Assembly (NCBI RefSeq): GCF_019884785.1
Contig: NZ_CP082326.1
Location: 3,775,355-3,839,354, forward strand
Direction of reading: 5' to 3'
DNA length: 64,000 nucleotides
From: Crassaminicella profunda
GTDB taxonomy: Bacteria > Bacillota > Clostridia > Peptostreptococcales > Thermotaleaceae
In this document: positions 24,703 through 34,467 of the stretch, piece by piece
Layout of the letters: each line of letters starts with the position of its first letter
How positions within the stretch are numbered: the stretch's first letter is position 1
Program-made: the position numbers and the translations under genes
The notes under the pieces: generated by a model
What the model was told of the DNA's origin: nothing
What the model saw: only the letters and a program-made list of their open reading frames with translations
Database searches by the model: none

Positions 24703-26056
24703 AAAAATAGAATGTTCATACAATAGCTTTGAGTTGTATACCCTTTTTAAAGACAGGCTTTACAGCTTCTTTTTAGACAGCGGAATGGATCATGAGAAAT
24801 TAGGAAAATATTCTTTTATTGGCTTTGATCCTTTTCTACTATTTAGAAGTAAAAATGAAAAAATCACTATTACAAAAAATAATCAAACAAAAACCTACAC
24901 AGGCAATCCTTTTGAAAAACTTAAAGAACTTCTATCCCTCTATAAAATAGATTACAAAACAAATCTTCCTTTTATAGGAGGTGCTGTAGGATATTTGGGG
25001 TATGATTTGTGTCATCATATAGAAAAACTTCCTAGAAAAGCCTTGGATGATGTAAACATTCCAGATTGTTTTTTGTGCTTTTATGATGGTATCATCATCA
25101 TTAATCACGAAACAAATGAAGTATTCATTGCTGCTTTAGGTATAAAGGATGCAGAAGAAAAAATTATCTTAGAGATTGAAAATATTATCAAGAACAAATC
25201 CTTACCAATAATAGAAACTACTAAGGAAAAAACAACGTTATCCTTACAATCTAATTTTAAAAAAGAAGATTATTTAAAAGCCATCAATAAAATCAAAGAT
25301 TATATTCATGCAGGAGATATCTATCAAGCTAATATGACTCAAAGATTTGAGTGCCCCATAAAAGAACATCCCCTTTCTATCTATAAGCGACTTAGAACCA
25401 TTAATCCTGCACCCTTTGCAAGTTTTTTAGATTATGGGGATTTTCATATTGTAAGTAGCTCTCCTGAAAGATTTATAAAAGTAACAGGCAATAGGATAGA
25501 AACAAGACCTATCAAAGGAACTAGTCCAAGAGGAAAAAACTTTGAAGAAGACAAAAAAAATAAACAAGATCTTTTATCCAGTGAAAAAGACAAAGCTGAA
25601 CTTTTAATGATTGTAGATTTAGAGAGAAATGATTTGGGCAAAATTTCAAAGACTGGTACTGTAAAAGTAACAGAATTATTTCATTTAGAAACCTACCCCA
25701 CAGTATATCATCTTGTTTCTACTGTAATCGGAGAATTAAAAGACGATTATGACATAATAGATATCATCAAAGGAACTTTTCCTGGTGGCTCTATCACAGG
25801 AGCTCCTAAAATAAGAGCTATGGAAATTATTGATGAACTAGAGCCTACACAAAGAAATATTTATACAGGCTCTATGGGCTACATTGGATTTAATGGAGAT
25901 ACAGATTTAAACATCGTCATAAGAACTATAGTTTGTAAAAATGATAAAGCCTATTTCCAAGCAGGAGGAGGCATCGTTTGGGACTCAAATGCAAATTTAG
26001 AATATGAAGAAACCCTTCATAAAGCAAAAGCACTTATAAAGGCTTTAGAAGGTTAA
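24692..26056 (+). CDS. pabB: aminodeoxychorismate synthase component I
   Basis: A 454-residue chorismate-utilising enzyme that makes 4-amino-4-deoxychorismate. The N-terminal domain includes LGKYSFIGFDPFLLF. The catalytic half has IKDYIHAGDIYQANMTQRFE, SSSPERFIKVTGNRIETRPIKGT (the Lys in PIKGT marks PabB; anthranilate synthase has PIAGT), ELLMIVDLERNDLGKI and PGGSITGAPKIRAMEIIDELE. It forms a complex with PabA, whose gene overlaps it. Confidence 0.96.
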   Translation: MLIRKIECSYNSFELYTLFKDRLYSFFLDSGMDHEKLGKYSFIGFDPFLLFRSKNEKITITKNNQTKTYTGNPFEKLKELLSLYKIDYKTNLPFIGGAVGYLGYDLCHHIEKLPRKALDDVNIPDCFLCFYDGIIIINHETNEVFIAALGIKDAEEKIILEIENIIKNKSLPIIETTKEKTTLSLQSNFKKEDYLKAINKIKDYIHAGDIYQANMTQRFECPIKEHPLSIYKRLRTINPAPFASFLDYGDFHIVSSSPERFIKVTGNRIETRPIKGTSPRGKNFEEDKKNKQDLLSSEKDKAELLMIVDLERNDLGKISKTGTVKVTELFHLETYPTVYHLVSTVIGELKDDYDIIDIIKGTFPGGSITGAPKIRAMEIIDELEPTQRNIYTGSMGYIGFNGDTDLNIVIRTIVCKNDKAYFQAGGGIVWDSNANLEYEETLHKAKALIKALEG

Positions 26057-26068
26057 TGGAGGAAATTT

Positions 26069-26884
26069 ATGTATATTTCATATAACGGAAATTTATTAGC
26101 ATCAAAAGAAGCTTTTATCCCTCCAAACGAAGGATTCCAATATGGCTATGGTCTTTTCGAAACATTAAAAGTTCATACTGGAAAAGTTTACTTTATAGAT
26201 GAACATCTTAAAAGATTAAATTCTAGTTGCAAGGAATTAAACATTGGGCTACACTATGATTTAAAGTTAATAAAAAAATATATAGAGGATTTAATGATCT
26301 CTAATCATATCGTTTCTGGTGTAGTAAAAATTATTTATGCAAAAAATAAAGATAGTTATGATTTATTGATTACTACTCGACAAAACATGTACAATAAAGA
26401 AAGATATGAAAAAGGCTTTATGGTTTCCTTTGCAACTACAAGAAAAAATCAATACGCCAAACTAACTTATATAAAATCCAATAATTATTTAGAAAATATA
26501 TTAGCAAAGCAAGAAGCACTACAAAATGGCTATGATGAAGCAATATTTTTAAATGTAGATGGAATTTTAAGTGAAGGTACCTGTACAAATATATTCTTTG
26601 TAAAGGAAAAAACAATCTATACGCCATCTATCTCCTGTGGTATTTTACCAGGAATTATGAGAAAAAAAGTAATTGATTTAATCAATATATTAGGTTTACC
26701 CTTAAAAATAGGTACGTTCCAAAAAGAAGATTTATTTCATGCAAATGAAATTTTTTTAACAAATTCTTTAATGGATATTATGCCTGTATCAAAATTAAAT
26801 AATAAAATATTTAATCTAGATCAATGTCCTATTACAACGTTATTAATAGAAAAGTTTCATGATTACCATTATACTGCTTTATAA
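26069..26884 (+). CDS. pabC: aminodeoxychorismate lyase
   Basis: A 271-residue fold-type IV PLP enzyme that releases pABA and pyruvate from aminodeoxychorismate. FQYGYGLFETLKVHTGKVYFIDEHLKRL is the family start. The PLP Lys lies in YIKSNNYLENILAKQEAL and EGTCTNIFFVK follows. It could be read as a branched-chain or D-amino-acid aminotransferase of the same fold, but its place right after pabA-pabB (GGAGG site, 12-base gap) favours PabC. Confidence 0.9.
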   Translation: MYISYNGNLLASKEAFIPPNEGFQYGYGLFETLKVHTGKVYFIDEHLKRLNSSCKELNIGLHYDLKLIKKYIEDLMISNHIVSGVVKIIYAKNKDSYDLLITTRQNMYNKERYEKGFMVSFATTRKNQYAKLTYIKSNNYLENILAKQEALQNGYDEAIFLNVDGILSEGTCTNIFFVKEKTIYTPSISCGILPGIMRKKVIDLINILGLPLKIGTFQKEDLFHANEIFLTNSLMDIMPVSKLNNKIFNLDQCPITTLLIEKFHDYHYTAL

Positions 26885-27102
26885 CATAATTATATGTATA
26901 TATGTGCTCCTTAAACAAAAGTAGCCTATTCATATTACAGCTGTGCATCTATATAAATTACAATTGCAATAAACAGTATTACTTCGTTAAGGTATTCATT
27001 TATATACTATAAAAAATTTAATGCCATCTATCTATATGGTATTTCATAAATAAAATCTATACTAAAATATAACAATAAAACTATAAGAAAAGAGGAATCT
27101 AA

Positions 27103-27663
27103 ATGGACAAGCCAAAAATAGAGAAAGCTGTAAGAGATATATTAGAAGCTATCGGCGAGGACCCAGATAGAGAAGGCTTACAAGATACACCTAGAAGAAT
27201 CGCAAAAATGTACGAAGAAATTTTTTCGGGACTTACAGAAGACCCTAAAAAACACTTAGAAATATTTTTTCAAGAAGAACACCATGAAGAATTAGTTTTA
27301 GTAAAGGACATTCCTTTTTACTCTGTATGTGAACATCACTTAGTCCCATTCTTCGGAAAAGCTCACGTAGGCTATCTTCCTAAGAATGGGAAACTTACGG
27401 GCCTTAGTAAACTTGCAAGGGTTGTAGAAACCGTTGCCAAAAGACCTCAACTTCAAGAAAGACTCACAACTTCCATTGCAGAAGCATTAGTCGAAAAGCT
27501 AGAACCTTATGGGGTAATCGTAGTCGTTGAAGCAGAGCACATGTGCATGACCATGAGAGGTGTCAAAAAGCCTGGGTCTAAAACCATTACATCTGCTGTA
27601 AGAGGGCACTTTAAGAAGGATGCAAAAGCTAGAGCTGAAGCTATGGCACTTATTAAATTTTAA
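27103..27663 (+). CDS. folE: GTP cyclohydrolase I
   Basis: A 186-residue enzyme that turns GTP into dihydroneopterin triphosphate, the first pterin step. The zinc ligands are Cys76 and His79 in [10 protein letters not shown] and the Cys in [10 protein letters not shown]; the GKAHVGYLP and [10 protein letters not shown] segments are typical. A 218-base gap separates it from pabC, so it may have its own promoter; I saw no riboswitch there. Confidence 0.97.
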   Translation: MDKPKIEKAVRDILEAIGEDPDREGLQDTPRRIAKMYEEIFSGLTEDPKKHLEIFFQEEHHEELVLVKDIPFYSVCEHHLVPFFGKAHVGYLPKNGKLTGLSKLARVVETVAKRPQLQERLTTSIAEALVEKLEPYGVIVVVEAEHMCMTMRGVKKPGSKTITSAVRGHFKKDAKARAEAMALIKF

Positions 27664-27683
27664 GGGTTTTAGGGGGGATAATA

Positions 27684-28541
27684 ATGCTTTATGATTTTTC
27701 AAGAAAAATTAACATAAAAGCTAAAGAATATACATTAGCTTTAGGAAGCAAAACTTATATCATGGGAATTTTGAACGTAACGCCTGATTCCTTTTCTGAT
27801 GGTGGAAAATTTACAAACGTAGAAAAGGCAGTATTTCATGCAAAGGAAATGATTCATGATGGAGCAGACATTATTGATATCGGGGGAGAATCTACAAGAC
27901 CAGGTCACCAAGAAGTATCCCCTGAAGAAGAACTCAATCGAGTGCTTCCTGTAATAGAAAAATTAGTAAAAGAAATAAAGGTTCCACTCTCTGTAGATAC
28001 TACAAAATCAGCTGTAGCTGAAAAAGTTCTACAAGCAGGTGCCCATATGATCAATGATGTTTGGGGACTTCAAAGAGATCCCCATCTAGCAAAAATCATT
28101 GCAAAATATCATGTTCCTGTTGTCATCATGCATAACCAAGTTGGTACAGAATATGATGAAGATATTATGGAAAGCATAAAGATATTCCTGAATAAATCTA
28201 TTGGCATTGCACTTGCTGCAGGGATAAAAAAAGAAAATATCATCCTAGATCCAGGTATTGGATTTGGAAAAACACCAGAGCAAAACATTCATGTCATGTC
28301 AAGGCTCCATGAATTAAACCATCTTGGATACCCTATCCTTCTTGGTACTTCTAGAAAATCTATGATTGGAAAAATACTTGATCTACCAGCAACCGAAAGA
28401 GTTGAAGGTACTGTTGCTACATCTGTTATGGGTGTTATGCATGGAATGGATATTTTAAGGGTTCATGACGTCAAAGAAAATATTCGAGCTGTAAAAGTTG
28501 CAGATGCTATTGTAAGAGGTACTACACCATGGATAAAATAA
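27684..28541 (+). CDS. folP: dihydropteroate synthase
   Basis: A 285-residue TIM-barrel enzyme that joins pABA to the pterin pyrophosphate; it is the sulfonamide target. IMGILNVTPDSFSDGG and DIIDIGGESTRPGH are the two diagnostic motifs, with ILDPGIGFGK and LLGTSRKSMIG further on. A G-rich ribosome site precedes the ATG. It overlaps folB by 13 bases. Confidence 0.97.
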   Translation: MLYDFSRKINIKAKEYTLALGSKTYIMGILNVTPDSFSDGGKFTNVEKAVFHAKEMIHDGADIIDIGGESTRPGHQEVSPEEELNRVLPVIEKLVKEIKVPLSVDTTKSAVAEKVLQAGAHMINDVWGLQRDPHLAKIIAKYHVPVVIMHNQVGTEYDEDIMESIKIFLNKSIGIALAAGIKKENIILDPGIGFGKTPEQNIHVMSRLHELNHLGYPILLGTSRKSMIGKILDLPATERVEGTVATSVMGVMHGMDILRVHDVKENIRAVKVADAIVRGTTPWIK

Positions 28542-28894
28542 TCATGAAAAACTTAAGCTTTTACGCTTATCACGGTGCTATGGATGAAGAAAATATCTTG
28601 GGTCAGAAATTCTTTATAGATATAGATTTATATGTAGATTTAAAAAAAGCAGGACTAACAGATGATGTAAAAGATACAGTACATTACGGAGAAGCTTATA
28701 GCCTTATAAAAGACATTGTAACCAATAAAAAATTCAATCTCATTGAAGCATTAGCAGAAAATATAGCAAATGAAATACTAAATACATTCCCATTAGTAAA
28801 AGAAATCAATATAGCTGTCAAAAAGCCGGAAGCACCTGTACCAGGCCTATTTGACTATTTTGGAGTAGAGATAAGGAGAAAGCGAAATGAATAA
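28529..28894 (+). CDS. folB: dihydroneopterin aldolase
   Basis: A 121-residue enzyme that cleaves dihydroneopterin to 6-hydroxymethyl-dihydropterin. MKNLSFYAYHGAMDEENILGQKFFIDIDL carries the family YHG motif. Glu in NLIEALAENIAN and Lys in VKKPEAPV match the active site. It overlaps both folP and folK. Confidence 0.95.
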   Translation: MDKIIMKNLSFYAYHGAMDEENILGQKFFIDIDLYVDLKKAGLTDDVKDTVHYGEAYSLIKDIVTNKKFNLIEALAENIANEILNTFPLVKEINIAVKKPEAPVPGLFDYFGVEIRRKRNE

Positions 28895-29369
28895 AGCATA
28901 TCTTGGTATTGGCAGTAACATGGGCAATAAAAAAGAAAATATCCAAAAATCCATAGAATTGTTAAAAAAACATGCAGATATTGAAGTTTCCCAAATCTCC
29001 TCCTTCTATGAAACCGCACCAGTAGGCTATACCCATCAAGATTGGTTTTTAAATATCGTTGTTGAAATTGCTACAAATTTAGATCCCTATGCGCTATTGT
29101 CCTATTGTCAAGATATTGAAAAAACATTAAAAAGAAAAAGAATTATTCGGTGGGGTCCAAGAACAATTGATGTAGACATATTGCTTTATGAAAATTTTAC
29201 ATCCACTGATGAAAAGTTAATCATTCCTCACCCTAGAATGCACGAGAGAGCCTTTGTCATGATTCCTCTTTATGAAATTAACAAGGATCTTATCTTAAAT
29301 CATATAAAAATAAAAGATATAATAGATAAACTTAAAGGAGAAGAAGTTAGGAAGGTTAGTCATGAATAA
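28887..29369 (+). CDS. folK: 6-hydroxymethyl-dihydropterin pyrophosphokinase
   Basis: A 160-residue HPPK that activates the pterin for Fol[16 protein letters not shown] at the start and [16 protein letters not shown] (Mg-binding Asp pair) plus [11 protein letters not shown] are diagnostic. It overlaps folB and the DAHP synthase gene by 8 bases each, so the block is translationally coupled. Confidence 0.96.
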   Translation: MNKAYLGIGSNMGNKKENIQKSIELLKKHADIEVSQISSFYETAPVGYTHQDWFLNIVVEIATNLDPYALLSYCQDIEKTLKRKRIIRWGPRTIDVDILLYENFTSTDEKLIIPHPRMHERAFVMIPLYEINKDLILNHIKIKDIIDKLKGEEVRKVSHE

Positions 29370-30138
29370 AAAAGTTTTAACAGGTGAATCAATCACCATT
29401 TCTATTAAAGATTTAAAAATCGGTAGCAATTATCCTCCTATTTTCATTGCAGGACCTTGTTCTGTAGAATCAAGAGAACAAATACTAAAAACAGCCCTAA
29501 GTCTAAAAGAAATAGGGGTTCATATCCTAAGAGGAGGAGTTTTCAAGCCTAGAACAAGTCCTTATGACTTTCAGGGACTGGAATTAGAAGGATTAAAATA
29601 TTTAAGAGAAGCAGGAGATGCAGCAAAGCTTCCAATTATTACAGAACTCATGGACGAAAAAAACATGGATATTGTACTTGAATATGCTGATATCATTCAA
29701 ATCGGTTCTAGAAATATGTACAATTACTCTCTATTAAAAGCTTTAGGGAATATTAATAAACCTATTCTTTTAAAAAGAGGTATGAGTGCTACTATCAAAG
29801 AATGGGTCATGGCAGCAGAGTATATTGCCGCCTATGGCAATAAAAATATTATCCTCTGCGAGCGAGGCATCAGAACCTTTGAAAACTATACAAGAAATAC
29901 TTTAGATTTAGCTGCTGTTCCCATCATGAAAAAAGAAACAGGGCTCCCTATCATCGTAGACCCTAGTCATGGGACAGGCATTAGAGAATTAATAAATCCT
30001 ATGTCAAAAGCAGCTCTAGCTTGTGGTGCAGATGGATTGATGATTGAAGTTCATCCAAATCCAGAAAAGGCTTTAAGTGATGGGCATCAATCCTTAACCA
30101 TTGAGGAGTATAAAAAATTGTTTGATGAAATAAAGTAG
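29362..30138 (+). CDS. aroF: 3-deoxy-7-phosphoheptulonate (DAHP) synthase, type I-beta
   Basis: A 258-residue enzyme for the first step of the shikimate pathway (PEP plus erythrose-4-phosphate). [45 protein letters not shown] and [11 protein letters not shown] are the core motifs. It is the short, single-domain form, with no chorismate mutase or ferredoxin-like regulatory domain, so feedback inhibition is not expected from sequence. Its location at the end of the folate run suggests that it feeds chorismate to pabA-pabB. The gene symbol is used loosely. Confidence 0.93.
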   Translation: MNKKVLTGESITISIKDLKIGSNYPPIFIAGPCSVESREQILKTALSLKEIGVHILRGGVFKPRTSPYDFQGLELEGLKYLREAGDAAKLPIITELMDEKNMDIVLEYADIIQIGSRNMYNYSLLKALGNINKPILLKRGMSATIKEWVMAAEYIAAYGNKNIILCERGIRTFENYTRNTLDLAAVPIMKKETGLPIIVDPSHGTGIRELINPMSKAALACGADGLMIEVHPNPEKALSDGHQSLTIEEYKKLFDEIK

Positions 30139-30167
30139 GGACAGCTTCTACCCCTACTTTATTTTTT
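30130..30167 (+). terminator. intrinsic terminator of the folate/DAHP synthase run
   Basis: TAAAGTAGGG (30131-30140) pairs with CCCTACTTTA (30152-30161), then TTTTTTA. The DAHP synthase stop codon lies in the left arm. Confidence 0.85.
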
Positions 30168-30288
30168 ATATTATCTTTTCTATCTAGTCCCAATCAATAA
30201 TTATTTTAAAAAAATATTATCCTTTTATCATGTATATATTTTTGTAAAATAAACAATTAAGTACTCATATACACCCTTGCCTAAGTAA

Positions 30289-31467
30289 TTATAAATACTT
30301 AATTAATGCAGTATATACTTTAGCCGCTGTAACAATATCTTCAACTTTACAATGCTCATCTTTCATATGTGCATATTTCATTTCACCCGGTCCAAATCCA
30401 ATAGTAGGAACATTAAATCTACCGTTTGTAGCAAAACCATTTGTGCTAAACTCCCATTTAAATATTTCTGGTTTTTTCTCTAAAACTTCATTAAAACTTT
30501 TTATTGCTGCTTGAGTTAATTGATGATCTTCAGCTGTTTCCCAAGCAGGCATAAATGTTCTTAGAACAACGTCTTTACCTGTAGCACTTTTTCCTATTGC
30601 ATTATAGATTTCCCAAGTAGCATCTGTACCTTCTATAATTTTGTCCATTTCTTTAGCAACCATCTCTTCAGTTTCCCCAAGAGCCAGTCTTCTATCTAAA
30701 TAGATTTTGCACTGATCAGGAACAGCATTTAAAGAAGCCGTTCTAGCCTCTATATTAGAAACTACAACCGAACCCTTTTCTCCATTAATTTTGTCAAACT
30801 CCTTTTGCTGATTTTCAACTCTACTTAAGATTTTTGCCATTTTGTATATTGCATTTACACCATTATTAGGAGCAGAACCATGGGCTGATACTCCTTTTGT
30901 TGTAATTGTATACATAGATCTTCCTCTATGTCCAACAGCTAATTGAAGATTACTAGGCTCACCTATGATTGTATAATCAAGGTCTAGTTTCTGCTCTTCT
31001 ATAACCCTAAATAACAACTCTCCATCAAAATCCTCTTCCATAACAGATGCAGAAATATAAACTGTTTTATCTTCTAAAAGCCCAAGCTTTTTCATTGCAT
31101 GTCCTGCATAAATCATAGCACATACAGAGGACTTTGTATCAACAGTACCCCTACCATACATTGCTCCATCAACAATCTCTCCACTAAATGCACCATATTT
31201 CCATTCATTAGCATCCTTAGCTTCAACAACATCTATATGAGCATCATAGATAATCTTTGTATCCCCGCTACCTACTCTTCCAAGAACACTTCCGTAATTA
31301 TCTACAATTACTTCATCGTATCCCAATTTTTCCATCTCCGCTTTAACAAGTTCAGTTGCCTCTTGTTCTTTACCTGTATAACTTTCAATTCTTACAAGTT
31401 TTTGCGTGAATTTAATAAGATCATCCCTTAACTGACTAAAACACTCAACAATAGAATCATTCATCAT
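30289..31467 (-). CDS. ygeY: YgeY-type M20 family metallohydrolase
   Basis: A 392-residue M20 peptidase/deacylase-type enzyme. Metal ligands are visible in IIYDAHIDVVEA, GRGTVDTKSSVCAMIYAGH and SVMEEDFDGELL, with a dimerisation insert around 175-290 (HRGRSMYTITTKGVSAHGS). It is close to YgeY, a hydrolase usually found beside diaminopropionate ammonia-lyase (ygeX) in gut anaerobes; its substrate is not firmly known. Here it starts 15 bases after such a lyase gene. It probably deacylates or hydrolyses a diaminopropionate-containing compound, which is inference. Confidence 0.85.
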   Translation of the reverse strand: MMNDSIVECFSQLRDDLIKFTQKLVRIESYTGKEQEATELVKAEMEKLGYDEVIVDNYGSVLGRVGSGDTKIIYDAHIDVVEAKDANEWKYGAFSGEIVDGAMYGRGTVDTKSSVCAMIYAGHAMKKLGLLEDKTVYISASVMEEDFDGELLFRVIEEQKLDLDYTIIGEPSNLQLAVGHRGRSMYTITTKGVSAHGSAPNNGVNAIYKMAKILSRVENQQKEFDKINGEKGSVVVSNIEARTASLNAVPDQCKIYLDRRLALGETEEMVAKEMDKIIEGTDATWEIYNAIGKSATGKDVVLRTFMPAWETAEDHQLTQAAIKSFNEVLEKKPEIFKWEFSTNGFATNGRFNVPTIGFGPGEMKYAHMKDEHCKVEDIVTAAKVYTALIKYL

Positions 31468-31482
31468 TTTTACCTCCTCTAT

Positions 31483-32706
31483 TTATTTCGATTTACAATA
31501 ACCGTTATATACAATTTGTTTATATAAGTCAGGATCTGTATCTCCTTCTGTGCTAAAAAGAAGAATATTAGAGTTAGAGCCTAAATCAATTTTTTCTCTT
31601 AATTCTTGACAGCTATCATTATTCATAATATAGTGTAAAACACCCATACACACAGATCCAGATTCCCCAGAAACAACTTTAGGATCATCACCAACTGGTA
31701 CAGCTAGAAGTCTTGTTCCCTTAGAAGACATAAAATCTTTACAAGAAATATATCCACAAGCAATTTGTGGAATACGCTTCCAGGCCTCTATACTAACTTC
31801 TCCAACGGAAAGTCCCGCCATAATTGTATCTAAATCACCAACAACCCTAACAGGTTCTTCTTTTCCTCCCATTATAGAAGCATAGTAACAACTGGCATTT
31901 TCAGGCTCTACTATAATTATTTTAGGGCAATTTTCTCCAAATATAGTAGCAAAATATCCTGCAATACCCATTGCAAATGAACCTGCCCCTGCTTGAAGAA
32001 AAATATGAGTTGGTCTTTGTACCCCTTGATAACTAAGCTGTGTTAAAGCTTCATCAGCAATAGTCATATAGCCCTGAGTAATCCAATTAGGTATTTCAGT
32101 ATAACCTTCCCAAGCGGTATCTTGAACATGTAGACTTCCCTCTGTTTCCTTTGCCTTTTCTATAACAACCCTTAATGTATCATCATAGTTATACTCCGTT
32201 ATATGAACCTCTGCCCCTAAGCTTTGAATTGCTTCAGCTCTTTTTTGAGTTGATCCCTTTGGCATATATATCACAACTTTACAACCTAGCTGTGCTCCCG
32301 CCCACGCAAGACCCCTGCCATGATTTCCATCAGTTGCAGAAATTATTGTAATATCCTTTAGCTTCTCAGAAATTTGAGGCTTTTTAAAATAGTCAAAATT
32401 AACGTCCTCTACATTTAAACCTAAATAATCGGCTAATACATTTGCAAGACCATAAATACCGCCCATAACTTTAAAAGCTTTTAATCCAAATCTATAGGAT
32501 TCATCTTTAACATATATGTTTTTTACCCCTAATTCTAATGCCATGCATTTTAACTCTACAAGAGGAGTCGCTCTATATTGTTCCATAGAACGGTGAAAAT
32601 TTCTAACCTTTGAAATTACATCATTATTAAAGAGTGGATCTACCAATATTTTTTGTGGTGTTTTTAATATAGCCTTAATATCACTGTTAACATTAACGAT
32701 TTCCAT
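31483..32706 (-). CDS. dpaL: diaminopropionate ammonia-lyase, copy 1
   Basis: A 407-residue fold-type II PLP enzyme that converts 2,3-diaminopropionate to pyruvate and two ammonia. The PLP Lys is in YRFGLKAFKVMGG, the phosphate/substrate part in ISATDGNHGRGLAWAG, and FLQAGAGSFAMGIAGY and SGESGSVCMGVLHY near the end. It is about half identical by eye to the second copy at 34468-35685 and is followed by ygeY. A 15-bp hairpin lies just upstream of its ribosome site. Threonine dehydratase is the nearest other family, but the length and motifs favour DpaL. Confidence 0.92.
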   Translation of the reverse strand: MEIVNVNSDIKAILKTPQKILVDPLFNNDVISKVRNFHRSMEQYRATPLVELKCMALELGVKNIYVKDESYRFGLKAFKVMGGIYGLANVLADYLGLNVEDVNFDYFKKPQISEKLKDITIISATDGNHGRGLAWAGAQLGCKVVIYMPKGSTQKRAEAIQSLGAEVHITEYNYDDTLRVVIEKAKETEGSLHVQDTAWEGYTEIPNWITQGYMTIADEALTQLSYQGVQRPTHIFLQAGAGSFAMGIAGYFATIFGENCPKIIIVEPENASCYYASIMGGKEEPVRVVGDLDTIMAGLSVGEVSIEAWKRIPQIACGYISCKDFMSSKGTRLLAVPVGDDPKVVSGESGSVCMGVLHYIMNNDSCQELREKIDLGSNSNILLFSTEGDTDPDLYKQIVYNGYCKSK

Positions 32707-32723
32707 AATAATCCTCCTCCCAG

Positions 32724-32762
32724 ACTATATTTAGACATATAATTTTAATGTCTAAATATAGT
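32724..32762 (-). other. 15-bp hairpin upstream of dpaL copy 1
   Basis: Arms 32724-32738 and 32748-32762 (ACTATATTTAGACAT and its complement) are perfect, with a 9-base loop. On the minus strand no T-run follows, and the GGAGGAGG ribosome site comes right after, so it is likely an internal mRNA processing or stabilising hairpin. Confidence 0.75.
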
Positions 32763-32830
32763 TTTTTAGTAATATTTATATATTCAGTTAAACACCTCTA
32801 TTTTTAACTAATACTGCTTGAATTTTTCTA

Positions 32831-34255
32831 TTAAAATGGTCCCCATTTTATTGCTTGCGCAATAATTAGGAAAGCTGCACCAGCCGCTGACCAAATTAAA
32901 AATAATGGTAGCATAAATTTTGCCCACTTTTGCCATGCAACTCCTGCAAGAGCTAAACTTGCCATAAAATACCCTGAAGTTGGATAAAAGACATTTGAAA
33001 AGCCATCTCCAATTTGCAATGCTAAAACTGCTGTCTGTCTTGTTACTCCAACAATATCAGCTAAAGGAGCCATAATAGGCATAGTTATCAATGTTTGTCC
33101 ACTTCCAGATGGCATTAAAAAGTTGAATAACGTTTGCACAACCAACATACCTACAGAAGTAATAGCACTTGGTAATCCTTTTACGCCTGCTGATAAACCA
33201 TGAATTATCGTATCAATTATCATACCTTGATCCATAATAACCGTTATTCCTCTTGCCAAACCTACTATCAATGCACCCACTAATACATCATGACACCCTT
33301 CAATAAATGCATCACATATTTCTTTACCCTTTAAGCCACTAACCATACCAGATACTGCTCCTATTACAATAAACATTGCTCCTATTTCAGGCATATCCCA
33401 TTTAAACTTAAATACTCCAAAGACTAATACTATAAAAAGTAATCCTGCTGATAACCCCCCTAGCTTTTGTCTTGTTGTTGCTTTTCTCACAACATTACCA
33501 TCTTTTTTTAATTGCTCTTTTTTAATCAAGTCCTCTTGGTACATAGAACTTAATGTAGGATTCGCTTTTACCTTTCTTGCATATCTCAAAACAAATAAAA
33601 TACCTATTGTTAACATTACTACTAATACTACTATTCTATACTTAACACCTGAATATAAAGGTAATCCAGCTATTTTTTGACCAATTCCTACAGTAAAAGG
33701 ATTAGTTAAAGCTGCTGTAAATCCAGCTGCTGAACCACATAAAGCAATTGCAGCTGCTGTAATAGAATCAAATCCAAGTGCCAATGCTAATGGTACAATT
33801 ATTGGAACATAGACCATACAGAGTTCCGGCATCCCTATAAATGCATCAATTATTGCAAAAGTACACATCAATACAGGAATAATAATAATACCTTTGTCAG
33901 CAAGTTTATGTGCTAAATTCTGTACTGTTACTTCAATAATTCCCGTCTTCTTAACTACTACAAATCCTCCACCAACACAAAATGTCAAAACAATAACCCA
34001 TGCAGCTTCAACAAAGCCCTTCGGAATTGCTACAAAGAATTGTAATAAATTTATTGGATTACTATCAATTACATGATAAGAATTTGGATCAATCATCATT
34101 CTACCACTTGGTCCAGCAATTCTATCATACTCCCCTGCTGGAATAACATATGTTAATACTGCCATAACCGCTAAAAAAGTGAAAAGTATAATAAAAATAT
34201 GAGGCATCTCAAACTTTTTTTTCCCTTGCTCTTTTACTGTAGTTTCGTTTTTCAT
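32831..34255 (-). CDS. YfcC/DcuC-family membrane carrier
   Basis: A 474-residue transporter with about 12 TM helices, of the C4-dicarboxylate anaerobic carrier-like (YfcC) family: a short cytoplasmic start (KEQGKKKFEMPHIFIILFTFLAVMAVLTYVIPAGEYDR), then GMPELCMVYVPIIVPLALALGFDS in the first half and NFLMPSGSGQTLITMPIMAPL in the second. Substrates of YfcC proteins are mostly amino acids or dicarboxylates. Sitting between two diaminopropionate lyases, it most probably imports 2,3-diaminopropionate or a derivative, which is inference from position. Confidence 0.88.
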   Translation of the reverse strand: MKNETTVKEQGKKKFEMPHIFIILFTFLAVMAVLTYVIPAGEYDRIAGPSGRMMIDPNSYHVIDSNPINLLQFFVAIPKGFVEAAWVIVLTFCVGGGFVVVKKTGIIEVTVQNLAHKLADKGIIIIPVLMCTFAIIDAFIGMPELCMVYVPIIVPLALALGFDSITAAAIALCGSAAGFTAALTNPFTVGIGQKIAGLPLYSGVKYRIVVLVVMLTIGILFVLRYARKVKANPTLSSMYQEDLIKKEQLKKDGNVVRKATTRQKLGGLSAGLLFIVLVFGVFKFKWDMPEIGAMFIVIGAVSGMVSGLKGKEICDAFIEGCHDVLVGALIVGLARGITVIMDQGMIIDTIIHGLSAGVKGLPSAITSVGMLVVQTLFNFLMPSGSGQTLITMPIMAPLADIVGVTRQTAVLALQIGDGFSNVFYPTSGYFMASLALAGVAWQKWAKFMLPLFLIWSAAGAAFLIIAQAIKWGPF

Positions 34256-34355
34256 TTTTACCCTCCTAAATTTAGTTATTCTTTAATTCTTTCTAAATAT
34301 AGTAATAATTGATTACATATCTTATAGAATCGTAACTCAGGGTATTATCCTCCAT

Positions 34356-34396
34356 TGTGGTATTATATAGGTTAGTAAACTACTATACATACCACA
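34356..34396 (-). other. inverted repeat between dpaL copy 2 and the carrier gene
   Basis: TGTGGTAT (34356-34363) and ATACCACA (34389-34396) enclose partly paired ATAT sequence. No T-run follows on the minus strand. It lies in a 212-base gap inside the presumed operon and could be a processing hairpin or a regulator site. Confidence 0.5.
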
Positions 34397-34467
34397 GAGA
34401 AGGATATTAAAATAAATTTTCTCAAAAGTTATCTCAGTCAATAATTTTTCAATTACTTGTCTAATTG

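Noticed and set aside
26885-27102. A tetrahydrofolate riboswitch upstream of folE, from the string CGTTAAG
   Set aside because: None of the other conserved blocks of that riboswitch is present in the gap.
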